Positions 17,614 to 27,000 of a DNA stretch of 54,185 bases are shown in pieces (positions within the stretch are counted from its first letter, which is position 1; each line of letters begins with the position of its first letter). This DNA is from Chloroflexi bacterium OLB13 (lineage in GTDB: Bacteria > Chloroflexota > Anaerolineae > Aggregatilineales > Phototrophicaceae). The DNA lies in NCBI GenBank assembly GCA_001567485.1, contig JZRA01000115.1, forward strand, positions 1 to 54,185, written 5' to 3'. The translations under genes and the position numbers were made by a program. The notes under the pieces were generated by a model. It saw only the letters and a list, made by a program, of their open reading frames with translations, was not told where the DNA came from and made no database searches.

Positions 17614-18201
17614 TTAAGCCAAGAATCCTGCGCCGGCGACTGTCCACCAGCAGATCATCGAGCAGATGCCCAATAGGATCGCTTCGCCGTAGTTGACACC
17701 GTTCTTAACCGTGTCGGCCAAGTCTGCCGCTGCGGCAATCGCGTAATTGGGCTGCACCTCTGACGTGCCTCGATCCGACCGCACGACGACGGTGCGCCGG
17801 TCGGTGACTTCAAGCGTGACATGCAATTCGCGGCCGGTAGCAATCGCCAGACAGACGATGATGCTGCCGAGCAAGCTGAACACGAGGACTGCGAGCAAGG
17901 CGATCCACCGCGACGGCAGCTGCTTCTTGCTGAATCGCATGACGTTCTGCGACTGTGTAACGACCTTCCAGCCTTTGCTGATTAAGATATCCGCCGCGGC
18001 GTCCAGCCGGATGGGCGGAAGCGGTTGAATCGGCGCGCGTCGTGAATCCGCGAACGGATCGCCAAATTCGGCTTCGTCAATGCGTTGTAACCAGCTTTGG
18101 GCGGTGGGGTGACTCACGGTTTGTAGAATCTGGCGCGCTTCGGTGAACCGGCGCTGCTGAATGAGTTCGCGTGCCTGTGCCAATTGATCGTGTTCGTTCA
18201 T
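17614..18201 (-). CDS. Unknown two-helix membrane protein with TPR-like N-terminus
   Basis: This is a 195-residue protein that I do not recognise. Residues 5-40 (LAQARELIQQRRFTEARQIL and following) look like one TPR-type helical pair. A linker follows, then a hydrophobic helix at about 99-121 (WIALLAVLVFSLLGSIIVCLA), an Arg/Asp-rich soluble strand segment (TLEVTDRRTVVVRS), and a second hydrophobic helix at about 173-194. The N-terminal domain is probably cytoplasmic, with membrane anchoring. The two following minus-strand genes share no domain with it. It lies tail-to-tail with the TolB-like gene, 82 bases away. Confidence 0.7.
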   Translation of the reverse strand: MNEHDQLAQARELIQQRRFTEARQILQTVSHPTAQSWLQRIDEAEFGDPFADSRRAPIQPLPPIRLDAAADILISKGWKVVTQSQNVMRFSKKQLPSRWIALLAVLVFSLLGSIIVCLAIATGRELHVTLEVTDRRTVVVRSDRGTSEVQPNYAIAAAADLADTVKNGVNYGEAILLGICSMICWWTVAGAGFLA

Positions 18202-18298
18202 CGGGGGTCGATGTCTCCCTGTGTAGTCCCGGATTTGTCCTATGATGGAGCCTCCTAACGACAGTTGTATTCGGAAGGCTCCGTAATTCTGTGCCGGT

Positions 18299-18778
18299 TC
18301 AGACTCCGGCAGACTGGTAGCAGAACAGCATCATATCGACGAGATGCTGAAGCTCGACGGTGTCGAGATTGAACACCTCGTCCTGCGCGATGTTCCGGCC
18401 GAAATAGATCAACCGCACCGCCACGTCGCAGTCGATACACAGATTGGGATGCACCCGTTTTGTCGACGACCCTACCGACAGCAGGCACAGCAGGGACAAT
18501 TCCTCGAATCCCAGCGTATAGACGGGGAAGCCGTTCGGGGATTCACCTACCAGCACCCAGTACTGACTCAGAAAGTGGATGATGTACTGGCCGGTGCTGT
18601 CGTACGATGCGGCCTGCTCCGGGGTGATGTGCTTCCGGCAGTCGCGGATCGTCTCTGCGCCGAGCACAGCGATCGGGTCGTACATCGGCTCGGGATCGCG
18701 CTGGTCGGGGTAGTCAGGCAGCGCGCTCAGCGCGTCTGTTTCATGTAGAAACCGTGCAAACGGGCTGTCGTCTATCAT
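18299..18778 (-). CDS. Hypothetical cytoplasmic protein, 159 residues
   Basis: I do not recognise this protein. The ATG at 18778 is chosen because GGAGGAATACGCC precedes it; the frame runs 39 codons further up without a good site. The sequence is acidic and well mixed, with a compact helical C-terminus (TVELQHLVDMMLFCYQSAGV) and four cysteines, two of them in NLCIDCDVAVRL. There is no signal or membrane segment. It starts 31 bases after the upstream small membrane-protein gene, so the two are probably co-transcribed. Confidence 0.65.
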   Translation of the reverse strand: MIDDSPFARFLHETDALSALPDYPDQRDPEPMYDPIAVLGAETIRDCRKHITPEQAASYDSTGQYIIHFLSQYWVLVGESPNGFPVYTLGFEELSLLCLLSVGSSTKRVHPNLCIDCDVAVRLIYFGRNIAQDEVFNLDTVELQHLVDMMLFCYQSAGV

Positions 18779-18809
18779 GGCGTATTCCTCCGGGTTGTTC
18801 GGGCGCAGG

Positions 18810-19124
18810 TTATGCAGAGAGGTCGTTCGTGGTCGATTTTGAACCCGGATCCGGCAGCACCTCGCCGTTGTAAAAGCGCTGCATCGCCTCGTCAACGCGT
18901 GTCTTCACGATCTCCTCGACGAGGGTCGTGACTCGTTCGTCCAGAGTCTTGAGTTCATCGAGGGTCGCGTGCGCGGAATCGAGCGCGAGTCGGCTGCTCA
19001 TGCGCATCATGTGCATGAACCAGCCGATCAACGTGTCGATGCGCCACTCGATGTACTCCCAGATGCCGATACCGAACACAACGGCGATCAGCGCAAAAAT
19101 CGCGATTCCTTCCCAGTCGATCAT
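18810..19124 (-). CDS. Small membrane-anchored coiled-coil protein
   Basis: This is a 104-residue protein, unrecognised. One N-terminal hydrophobic segment at about 6-24 (GIAIFALIAVVFGIGIW) is followed by a Met-rich amphipathic stretch and a heptad-like helix at about 45-80 (ATLDELKTLDERVTTLVEEI), ending in a polar tail. The ATG at 19124 with AAAGGG upstream gives the membrane segment at the N-terminus; ten further codons are open upstream. The likely topology is a short anchor with a cytoplasmic coiled coil, which suggests oligomerisation. Confidence 0.65.
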   Translation of the reverse strand: MIDWEGIAIFALIAVVFGIGIWEYIEWRIDTLIGWFMHMMRMSSRLALDSAHATLDELKTLDERVTTLVEEIVKTRVDEAMQRFYNGEVLPDPGSKSTTNDLSA

Positions 19125-19651
19125 CGAGGAGCCCTTTCGTTGGGGGGAACACAACCCGCCGCGCGGCGTATCTCACACGGCGGATGATCGCAGTGTAGGG
19201 GATGTCAACGCCGCCGGGATAAGGAAGGTTCCGGATTTCTGCGGCGTGCAGCGCGGCCAGTGTTGATCGATCGGCGCTTAGCCCGGAATTGAAGAACTCC
19301 GCTGGCTTTACGGGAACGGTAATTACTGTCGCCCGGCATGGAGATGAGATCGAGCGGTTCCTGATGGGATTTGAGGCATCCACTACGTTGTTGAAGGCGC
19401 TTTGAACCCCAGATGATCGAGACCCCGACACTCGCTTAATGGTTATGCCGTGGAATTTGTCACTGTAGCGGGGCGTACAGTCGTCCTCGCATCGGTGTTT
19501 CCCGAACAAATTCGCGTATTGGAACCCGACGAAATCGTAACTGCGCGGCGCGTGGTGACGGCCTAGCCAATTCCACGTCCCGCGTGTTCTAATCACCGGC
19601 GCTGCCTTATCTCAGCACTCAGCACTCAGCACTTCCTTCGAGGAGAGTCCC
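19125..19651. other. Gene-free region before the GH20 gene
   Basis: About 527 bases lie between divergent genes. A minus-strand frame is open across much of it, but its translation is compositionally random and has no recognisable domain or ribosome site, so I do not call it. Features seen are GGAAGGTTCCGGAT near 19223 (also found at 1107-1120) and a short tandem CACTCAGCACTCAGCACT run near 19616-19632, just before the AGGAG site of the GH20 gene. Confidence 0.5.
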
Positions 19652-21541
19652 GTGCAGTACCTTATCCCCCTGCCCAATGCGATCACCCTTGCTGACACAT
19701 CAACCCGGTATCCGGCGCCGCTGGAAGGCGCGATCTCGATCCCCGATCCGTCGCTGCTGTTCGAGGCGCAGTGGCTCCAGCGCGCGCTGGCCCAGACCGG
19801 CCGGACGTATACGATTCAGCTCTCGCAGGCGGGCGCGCACATCCACCTCGGCTATGCGGACGGGGCCGGGCCGCAGTCGTACACGCTCACCGTCGACGAG
19901 GACATCGTCATCCGCGGCGGTGACGCGGCCGGCGTGTTCTACGGATGCTGCACGCTGCGCCAGCTCGTGCTGGGCGAGCCGGACGGCCTGCCGGTGATGA
20001 CCATCGAGGACGCGCCGGCCTATGCGCACCGTGGCTATATGCTCGACATCAGCCGCGACCGTGTCCCTACGCTGGAGATGTTGTACCAGCTTGTCGACGA
20101 GCTTTCGGCGCTCAAGTACAACCAGCTTCAGCTCTATATCGAGCACACGTTCGAGTTCCCCGGCCACCGCGTCGCATGGCAGCACGCCAGTCCGCTCACC
20201 GGCGAGGACGTGCTGCTGCTCGACGCGTACTGCAAGCAGCGCCACGTCGAACTGACGCCGAACCAGAACAGCCTCGGCCACATGGAGCGTTTCCTCAAGC
20301 ACGAGCCGTACCGCTGGATGGCCGAATCGCCGCAGGGGTTCGAGGGGCCGGATGGCGCATGGCGCGGGCCGAGCACGCTCAACCCGCTGCTGCCGGACAG
20401 CCTGACCTTCGTCCGCGGCCTGTACGACTCGCTGCTGCCGTATTACTCCAGCACGCAGTTCAACGTCGGCTGTGACGAGCCGTGGGAGCTTGGGCGCGGC
20501 AAGAGCAAGGACGCGGTCGCCGAGCGCGGTGGGCGCGTGTATCTCGACTGGATCCTCGCGCTGCACAAGGACGTCACCGGGCGCGGCCGCACGATGATGT
20601 TCTGGGGCGACATCATCCTGCATTATCCCGAACTGGTGCCGGAGCTGCCCAAAGACGTGATCGTGATGGAGTGGGGCTACGAGGCATCGCATCCGTTCGA
20701 CGAGAACTGCGCCAAGTACGCGGCGGCGGGCGTGCCGTTCTACGTCTGCCCCGGCGTGTCGAGTTGGAACAGCCTCGTCGGGCGCTCGCGCGAGGCGAAA
20801 GGCAACATCATGCGGGCCGCGCTGGATGGCAAGAAGCACGGCGCAGTCGGCCTGCTCGTCACCGACTGGGGCGACCGCGGGCATTTTCAGCCGTGGCCGG
20901 TCTCATATATCGGCATGGCGTATGCCGCGGCGATGGCGTGGTCGGCGAGTGAGGAACGTCAACCGGCGCTGAATGCGGGGTTGGATATCCACGTCTACCA
21001 CGATGCGGCGCGCGAAATGGCAGCAATCGCCGACGATCTCGCCAGTGTGTACCTCAAGGTCGGGCCGGCGCAGATCAACGGGCAGGTGCTGGCGTACGCG
21101 CTCGAATGGACGCCGGAGAACTTCCGCGCCAAGCTCAAGCGCTTCGAGGCGTGGGGCGGGCATGAGGCGGACATCACGCCGGACAACCTGCGTGCGGTGA
21201 TCCAGTTGATCGACTCGATCACTGCGCGCATCGACCGCACGCGCATGTCCCGTCCCGACGCCGCGCTGATCCGCGCCGAGTGGACGACGGCGGCGCATCT
21301 GCTGCGGCACGGCGCGAAGTGGCTGCTGTACCTGCAAGGCGAGACCGATAACGCGCCGGCTGATCTGCTGGCGGAGATCGACTCGCTGATTATGCAGCAG
21401 CGGCAGAACTGGCTCGCGCGGAGCCGTCCCGGCGGACTGGACGACAGCATCCGTCGGCTGGAACCGCTGCGCGCAGTCTATGCTGAGGCCATCAAGCAAG
21501 CCAGCGCGATTGATCCGTTAGGGCCGGCCGGGATGGATTGA
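19652..21541 (+). CDS. Glycoside hydrolase family 20 (beta-N-acetylhexosaminidase-like) protein
   Basis: This 629-residue protein has a GTG start at 19652 behind AGGAG. Residues about 1-125 resemble the GH20b N-terminal domain (QSYTLTVDEDIVIRGGDAAGVFYG). The TIM-barrel follows from about 125 to 450, with HRGYMLDISRDRVPTLEML at its first strand. D275-E276 in NVGCDEPWELG match the Asp-Glu catalytic pair of substrate-assisted hexosaminidases. The C-terminal about 170 residues are helical. There is no signal peptide, so it would act inside the cell on imported amino-sugar oligosaccharides. The neighbouring ROK kinase, ending two bases away on the other strand, could phosphorylate the released sugar. 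The exact substrate is not determinable. Confidence 0.88.
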   Translation: MQYLIPLPNAITLADTSTRYPAPLEGAISIPDPSLLFEAQWLQRALAQTGRTYTIQLSQAGAHIHLGYADGAGPQSYTLTVDEDIVIRGGDAAGVFYGCCTLRQLVLGEPDGLPVMTIEDAPAYAHRGYMLDISRDRVPTLEMLYQLVDELSALKYNQLQLYIEHTFEFPGHRVAWQHASPLTGEDVLLLDAYCKQRHVELTPNQNSLGHMERFLKHEPYRWMAESPQGFEGPDGAWRGPSTLNPLLPDSLTFVRGLYDSLLPYYSSTQFNVGCDEPWELGRGKSKDAVAERGGRVYLDWILALHKDVTGRGRTMMFWGDIILHYPELVPELPKDVIVMEWGYEASHPFDENCAKYAAAGVPFYVCPGVSSWNSLVGRSREAKGNIMRAALDGKKHGAVGLLVTDWGDRGHFQPWPVSYIGMAYAAAMAWSASEERQPALNAGLDIHVYHDAAREMAAIADDLASVYLKVGPAQINGQVLAYALEWTPENFRAKLKRFEAWGGHEADITPDNLRAVIQLIDSITARIDRTRMSRPDAALIRAEWTTAAHLLRHGAKWLLYLQGETDNAPADLLAEIDSLIMQQRQNWLARSRPGGLDDSIRRLEPLRAVYAEAIKQASAIDPLGPAGMD

Positions 21542-21543
21542 CG

Positions 21544-22506
21544 CTAGGCCATGCCGAGCTTCTTCGCCGCCAGCACGCCCGCGCCGATCATCCCGGCCCG
21601 GCTTCCCAACGCGGCCGGCTTAATCAGCGCGCCGCGCACGCTCTCCAGCGGGAACTCGGTGAAGGGGTGGAGGAACGGCGCCCACCAGATGTCGCCGATG
21701 GACGGCACGCCGCCACCGACGACTGTCACGTCCGGGTCGAGGAACGCGAGCACCGGCGCAAGATGCTGCCCCAAACCGTATGCCGCCGATTCGATCGCCT
21801 GCCGCGCGGCCGTGTCGCCGCTGATGGCGCGCCGGCTGATGTCCACCAGCGTGATCCGTTCGTGCAGTTGGTATTCCTCGGCGAACGCCCGTGCGATAGC
21901 CGGCCCGGCGTATACCTCCTCGATCGACTTGCCGTAAGCGAGGATATAGCCGATCTCGCCGGCGCTGTAGTGCGCTCCATAGATCAGCTTGCCGCCCTGC
22001 ACCATCGCGCCGCCAATGCCGGTGCCGACGGTGATGCATAGCACGCTTTCAAATCCTTGCCCGGCCCCGTGCGCTGTCTCGGCCATCGCCATCGTGCGCA
22101 CGTCGTTATCCGCAAACACCGGCACACCGAAGGCCGCGGTCAGTTCATCGACGATCCGCGTGCCGCGCCAGCCAATGATGTTCGGGTTGGCGTCGACCAC
22201 GATACCGCGCAGCGGGTCGATCTGGCCGGCCGTTCCGATGCCGATGCCGCGCAGGGTCATCCCTTGATGCCGCGCCTCGACCACCAGACGGCGGCTCACA
22301 CCGATGATGGCCTGCATCGTAGCCATGCGCCCGCGTTTGAATGCCTCGGCATATCCCGGCGAGTCTTCATCAAGGCCGGTGATGACCGACGGGTGAGCGT
22401 CGGGCGGGGTAGGCACACTGGTCTGCGCGATACTCTTTTCCGATCCGTCGGTCAGATGCGCCGCAATCTTCGTCCCGCCGACATCGATTCCGATGACAAC
22501 ATCCAT
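21544..22506 (-). CDS. ROK-family sugar kinase lacking the usual zinc motif
   Basis: This is a 320-residue ASKHA-fold kinase of the ROK family. The phosphate loop IGIDVGGTKIAA is at the N-terminus, GIGIGTAGQIDP and the catalytic-Asp region FADNDVRTMAM follow, then ITVGTGIGGAMVQGG and the second nucleotide motif VVGGGVPSI. The CxCGxxGCxE zinc-binding motif of most ROK proteins is replaced by ILAYGKSIEEVY, with no cysteines. The ATG at 22506 is chosen over a GTG three codons upstream because AAGGAAG is 11 bases from the ATG but only 2 from the GTG. Likely substrates are glucose or N-acetylated hexoses; the adjacent GH20 gene favours an amino sugar, but this is inference. Confidence 0.87.
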   Translation of the reverse strand: MDVVIGIDVGGTKIAAHLTDGSEKSIAQTSVPTPPDAHPSVITGLDEDSPGYAEAFKRGRMATMQAIIGVSRRLVVEARHQGMTLRGIGIGTAGQIDPLRGIVVDANPNIIGWRGTRIVDELTAAFGVPVFADNDVRTMAMAETAHGAGQGFESVLCITVGTGIGGAMVQGGKLIYGAHYSAGEIGYILAYGKSIEEVYAGPAIARAFAEEYQLHERITLVDISRRAISGDTAARQAIESAAYGLGQHLAPVLAFLDPDVTVVGGGVPSIGDIWWAPFLHPFTEFPLESVRGALIKPAALGSRAGMIGAGVLAAKKLGMA

Positions 22507-22557
22507 AAATTCCACACTTCCTTGAATACACTTGACCGCGCTATGTCTCTAAGCGAA

Positions 22558-22746
22558 ACGTTGAAAGGGGCGAGTGATGAAAAAAACCGCCGCTTGCCAT
22601 GCACTCCGAAACAAGGGGACGGATCCGCCGGCTTTCAGACGTTCGCTGAAGTGGGTTATCGAAAGCCGGCGAGCTAGACGATCTGACTCGTGTCGCTATA
22701 CGAGCGAAAAGGGCTGCGCTTCCTCATCACTCGTCACTTTCAACGT
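22558..22746. mobile_element. MITE-like element with 23-bp imperfect terminal inverted repeats (dispersed repeat copy B)
   Basis: The ends are 22558-22580 (ACGTTGAAAG, then CGAGTGATGA) and 22724-22746 (the reverse complement), agreeing at 21 of 23 positions. Inside, GCCGGCTTTC (22627-22636) and GAAAGCCGGC (22661-22670) form a perfect 10-base hairpin. The element is 189 bases and has no gene. The right half, read on the minus strand, resembles the repeat at 14226-14350. This is consistent with a non-autonomous transposable element or a structured intergenic repeat; no target-site duplication was established. Confidence 0.6.
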
Positions 22747-22942
22747 CTCACCTTAACCCAGATAGTGTAACCAAAACTGCGCCAATAGCGATGTACCAAT
22801 TTGGAATCGGCACAGACGACAAGGCATGATGCGCGTGCCAGCCGGATCGTCAAGCAGTTATCTGCTCAACGACGTGAGTTACGCTGGCCTTGAGGCATCT
22901 GCCTGTCGTAGTAAACTTTCCGCGACTCAGCGGCATGCCGAT

Positions 22943-23830
22943 CTAGCCGGGCAGCACCAGCTCGACGGTTGCCTCGCGCTCGGCGTTGAACATCACCCGA
23001 TCAGCGGTCGAGAGGCGTTCCTTGCCCGCGCTGTCGGTCACGATAAAGTACAGGTCGGCGGCGTCCTCGTCCTCGCTGAAATCGCGCAGGCGATACGTCA
23101 CGGTGAACTCGCCTTTGCGGTTCGTCATCGCCGCGCCAAGCAGGTCGTCGTACTTGACGTCTTTGTCGTACACGCGCACGAGCATGTTGGCGGCCGGTTT
23201 GCCCTCCGGCTCCATCACTGTGCCGCTGACGGTGAAGGTGACGTTTTCGCGGGGTTGGCGCGGCTTACGCGGGGTGACTGGCGCGCCAAGCGGCGGACGC
23301 GCACCGGTGGACAGGTCGGCGCGGATCGTCTCGTTCAGCGCCAGCTTGACCGGCCCAACACTGCGTTGAAGCTCCTTGCCATGCGCATCGGCCGCAACGA
23401 CAACGTATTCTTTTCCAGTGAGCTTGGCGGCCGCAGACGGAGCGATCCGCAGCGCGTAACGCCCCGCCGCGTCGGTGACGGCGGCGCCGGCCGCTTTCAC
23501 GGGATGGCCGCTGGCGTCCTCAAGCGAAACGGTCGCCCTGCTGACACCGCGCAGATCGTCCGCCGCCACACGCCCGGCGACGACCACCTCGCCTTCGGCT
23601 GCGGCGACCTCCGGCGGGCGCGACTCGAGCGCGATCTCCAGCGCGTCGAGCGTGTCGCGTGCGCCGCCGGCGCTGCGCAGCATCTTCTGTGTCCGCGGAT
23701 CGTCAAGCCCGTGTTTGGTCGCCATGCGCCGCGCCTCGCGCTCGAACAGGGCCTGTCCGACGCGCTGCGCGGCGATCAGGCGTTCCATCGCCTCTGCAGC
23801 AGGGTTGGATTTCGGATCTTTGGAACTCAT
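22943..23830 (-). CDS. Carboxypeptidase-regulatory-like (Ig-fold) eCIS accessory protein
   Basis: This is a 295-residue protein at the 3' end of the eCIS operon. Residues 1-75 are helical and charged (AMERLIAAQRVGQALFEREARR). Two Ig-like or carboxypeptidase-regulatory-like domains follow: about 80-170 (GEVVVAGRVAADDLRGVSRA, TDAAGRYALRI) and about 198-295 (FTVSGTVMEPEGKPAANMLVRV, TNRKGEFTVTYRL). No enzyme motif is seen. Similar beta domains appear as fibre, decoration or adhesion modules in contractile systems, and one is also inserted in the upstream fibre-like gene. The ATG at 23830 has AAAGGATAGG upstream. The gap of about 220 bases to the fibre gene holds a palindromic repeat, so it may be separately controlled. 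Confidence 0.7.
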   Translation of the reverse strand: MSSKDPKSNPAAEAMERLIAAQRVGQALFEREARRMATKHGLDDPRTQKMLRSAGGARDTLDALEIALESRPPEVAAAEGEVVVAGRVAADDLRGVSRATVSLEDASGHPVKAAGAAVTDAAGRYALRIAPSAAAKLTGKEYVVVAADAHGKELQRSVGPVKLALNETIRADLSTGARPPLGAPVTPRKPRQPRENVTFTVSGTVMEPEGKPAANMLVRVYDKDVKYDDLLGAAMTNRKGEFTVTYRLRDFSEDEDAADLYFIVTDSAGKERLSTADRVMFNAEREATVELVLPG

Positions 23831-23900
23831 CGCTCAACCTATCCTTTCGTTAGCGTTGTGCGGGCATGGGTAGTAGGTGGATCGAGGTTGTGTTGCGCGG

Positions 23901-24046
23901 CCCCTCACCCCCGGCCCTAAGGAGAGGGGAGAGAGGCGCAAGAGACGCGCGGTGGGTAACGCCCCTCTCCCTGAGGGAGAGGGGTTGGGGGTGAGGGTCA
24001 AGTCCCCCTCGCCTCTTGTGGGAGAGGGGGATTTAGGGGGTGAGGG
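23901..24046. repeat. C/G-rich palindromic intergenic repeat, copy 1
   Basis: CCCTCACCCCC near 23902-23912 is answered by GGGGGTGAGGG near 23987-23997 and again by AGGGGGTGAGGG near 24035-24046; inner arms such as CCCTCTCCCTGAGGGAGAGGG form a second hairpin. It fills the gap between the fibre-like and regulatory-like genes. Related copies are at 36516-36650 and 53981-54066. Confidence 0.8.
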
Positions 24047-24048
24047 AT

Positions 24049-27000
24049 TCACGACTCACTCCCCTTACTCAGCCGCAGCATCATTTTCGCGCTGACGTCC
24101 AGCAGGATCAGCATGATGAACGAGGCGACCGGCGGCAGCGTCTCGATGATTCCGTCACGGCACTTCAAGTACGCCGAGAGCAGCGTGAAGTTGCCTACTT
24201 CAGCGGCGTTAGACGGGTCAGCGATCCACAGCGCGAAGCAGTAATGCCCCTGATTGTTGAACATACCGCCGGCCATAAACCCGATCTGCACCAATGAGAA
24301 ACGGTTACCGGTACGGTTGACCGTGCCGGGCGGCCCCGCCTGCAGCGCCGCGATCATCGGCTCTTTCATGCGATTGTTGGCGGTGCGTCCCGTCATCGAA
24401 AAGATAACCGCCGTCGACGCGATCGCCGCGCCGTTCAGCACTTCGATCTGGTTGTCGACGAAATTCACGTCGTCCATCGAGAACACCGAAACGATCGTGC
24501 CGCGCGCGCCGCTGTCACCCTGCTTGACCTGATTGCCGGCGAACAGCACGTTTCCATCGGGGAAACCGAGCGGGATGGGAATCGCCTCCAGCGGCGTGTT
24601 TTTATCGTCAAAGGTCGACTTGATGATCGCCAGCAGGTCGGGTGCGTAGCCGCCGGGGGCGAGGTTGACCGCCATCACGTTCGAGGCGAATAGGTCAATT
24701 TCTCCGATCACCATTGACGCGGCCAGCACCCCGCTTAGGCCGCCGGCGCGCGCGTCGATTTCGCGCGGTAGGGCGTGGTCACTGATAAGCTGGTTGTCGG
24801 TGATCGACAGCGACCCCGCCGCGCCGATAAACAGCGCCTTGCCGATGGGCTGAACGACGTAGTTGCCGTCGATGCGTGCCGCGTGGCGTCCGGTCGCAGC
24901 TGCAGTGAGTCCCTGACCGGCGAGGCTGGCTTGAGCCTTACGCGCACCACCAGCAAAAGCGTTGGCGCTCAGGCAGATCGGCAGCAGGATGCCGGCGCGC
25001 GGCCCACGCTGAAACTCGATCTCTTCGGTGTCAACGGCGTTGAGGGTAAAATTCCCTGCGGCGACATCCTTGCGATAGCGGTTGTACGTCTGCTTTCTGT
25101 GGGTGAACGCTGGCTGATCCACCCCGGCTGCCGCGCGATCGGCGGCAAAGTCGGACGTGACCAGCGCGGCGCGTGTGTCGCCGGCATTGTTGAGCACATG
25201 GTTTTCGCGGATGGTCGCGTCGACCGAGAACGAGATGAAGATGCCGCAAGCCGGAATCTCGATCTGGCTGCCGCAGTTCTCGACGGCGTTCTCGACAATC
25301 GACACGCCGTCGCACAACGCCAGCGAGATGCCAGCCAACGCGCGCTCGATGGCGAACTGATCGACCTTGCTCAGCTCGACGTTGAGCAGGCACCGCGTGA
25401 TCGTGTTGCGGTAGATCACGAGGTTGACGACGAAGCCGGTGATCGTGCCGGTGAGCAGGTAGACGATCAGCAGCATCGCCAGATCGGAACGGCCGCCCAT
25501 CTCCCTGAGCAGCTCCCGCAAGCGCGCGGTATCGCTGGTGGTGAAGCGCGGCGCGCCGATGCCGGAGAAGCCCATATTGGCGATGCGGTTCTCCTCCAGC
25601 AGCACGTCGTGGATGAACGCCAGCAGATCGTCACCGCCGCGCGGTGGTCCGTCGACCGCGCGCTCGCGCACGAACACGAAGTACGCCCCATCCGCGACCG
25701 GCTCGATGCCTGTGACGCCATAGCCATCGTCGGAGACGGTTACGGTGTAATCGCCGGGGGGCAGCTTGCCGAAGAAGTCGCCCGAGGCCGCGACCGGAAA
25801 GTCGAACACATTGCCGGCGGCGTCGGTGAAAAAGATCGTCATGCTGCCGACCGGCTTCTGATCGTCCTCGCCGAGCACCGTTCCGCGCACCTGATCGGCG
25901 TTGTGGCTGACGGTGACCGGCGGGAACTCGTCCCGCGGCGGGCCGGGATCGTCCAAGTCGACATCGCCGACATCGCTGCCGAGCGTGATGCCGTTGCCTG
26001 CGCCGCCGACGATCAGGTTGCGCCGCGCCGTGACGGTCTCCGACCCGCTGCCGATCTGAATGCCGCCCAGTGTGACGTATGGGTTCTTCGGCGGCTTGAA
26101 GAAGGTGTACAGGCCCCACATCAGGTTGACGAAGTACACCAGATAGACCAGATTGAGGTAGAACTGCTCAGGGTCGGCGCACGGGTCGGTCGGGTCGACC
26201 GGGTCGCGGTCGGGGTCTTGCTGGTCGTCGGGGATTTCAGGCAGCGTTCCGGCGGGGATCACCTGCACGTCACATTCTTCGATCAGCACGTTGTCGCCCT
26301 GCGCGTAGATGCCGACGTCACCGCCTTCCTTGTCCAACATGCGCACGGTGCAGCGGCGGAGGGTGACGCCGGCGCTGTCGTCCACATCGATGCCGACCAC
26401 GCCGGCCATGACGTGCACGTTCTCAACCGTGAAGCCGCCGATGCGCTCGGCCAATATCGCCGTGCCGTCCACGCTGATGACGTCGAAGTTATACAGGCCG
26501 ATACCGGAGCAGTCGGCGGCCGCGATCGGCACGTCGGACTGAAGCGGGATCAGCTTGGAACGATGGCCGCATCCGCTGATGCTGACGCCCGACCGGTTAA
26601 ACAGCCGAATATCGGCGCGATGGATGCCGGGCAGCAGGCAAATCTCGCCGCCTTCGTCGCCGAGGCGTTCGAGCGCAGTCTCGATGTCGTTGAAGTCGCC
26701 GTCGCTGGTGCTGCCATCGCCTACGGTGTAGGTACAGCACCCGTCCTGACTGACCAGCGGACGAAACGGCGGGCGGCAGTCGGATTCGCTCACGGAGCCG
26801 TCGGCGCGCCACAGGACGATGCCCAGCGGCGCGATGAAACGCGTCACACCGTGCGGTGGCGCGTCGTCCTCAAGCCGCCATGGATAGACTTGATCGGGTG
26901 TTTCAGGCCGCGCGCCGATGATCCAATAGTCGGTTGGGACGCGGTCGCTGCCGGTAATCGTGACTTGGATGCCGGTGGTACCCAGTGTGAGCGCGGTGTT

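Noticed and set aside
18955..19596. Minus-strand open frame crossing the region before the GH20 gene
   Set aside because: It overlaps the start of the better-supported 104-residue gene in another frame, has no ribosome site, and its translation is not protein-like.
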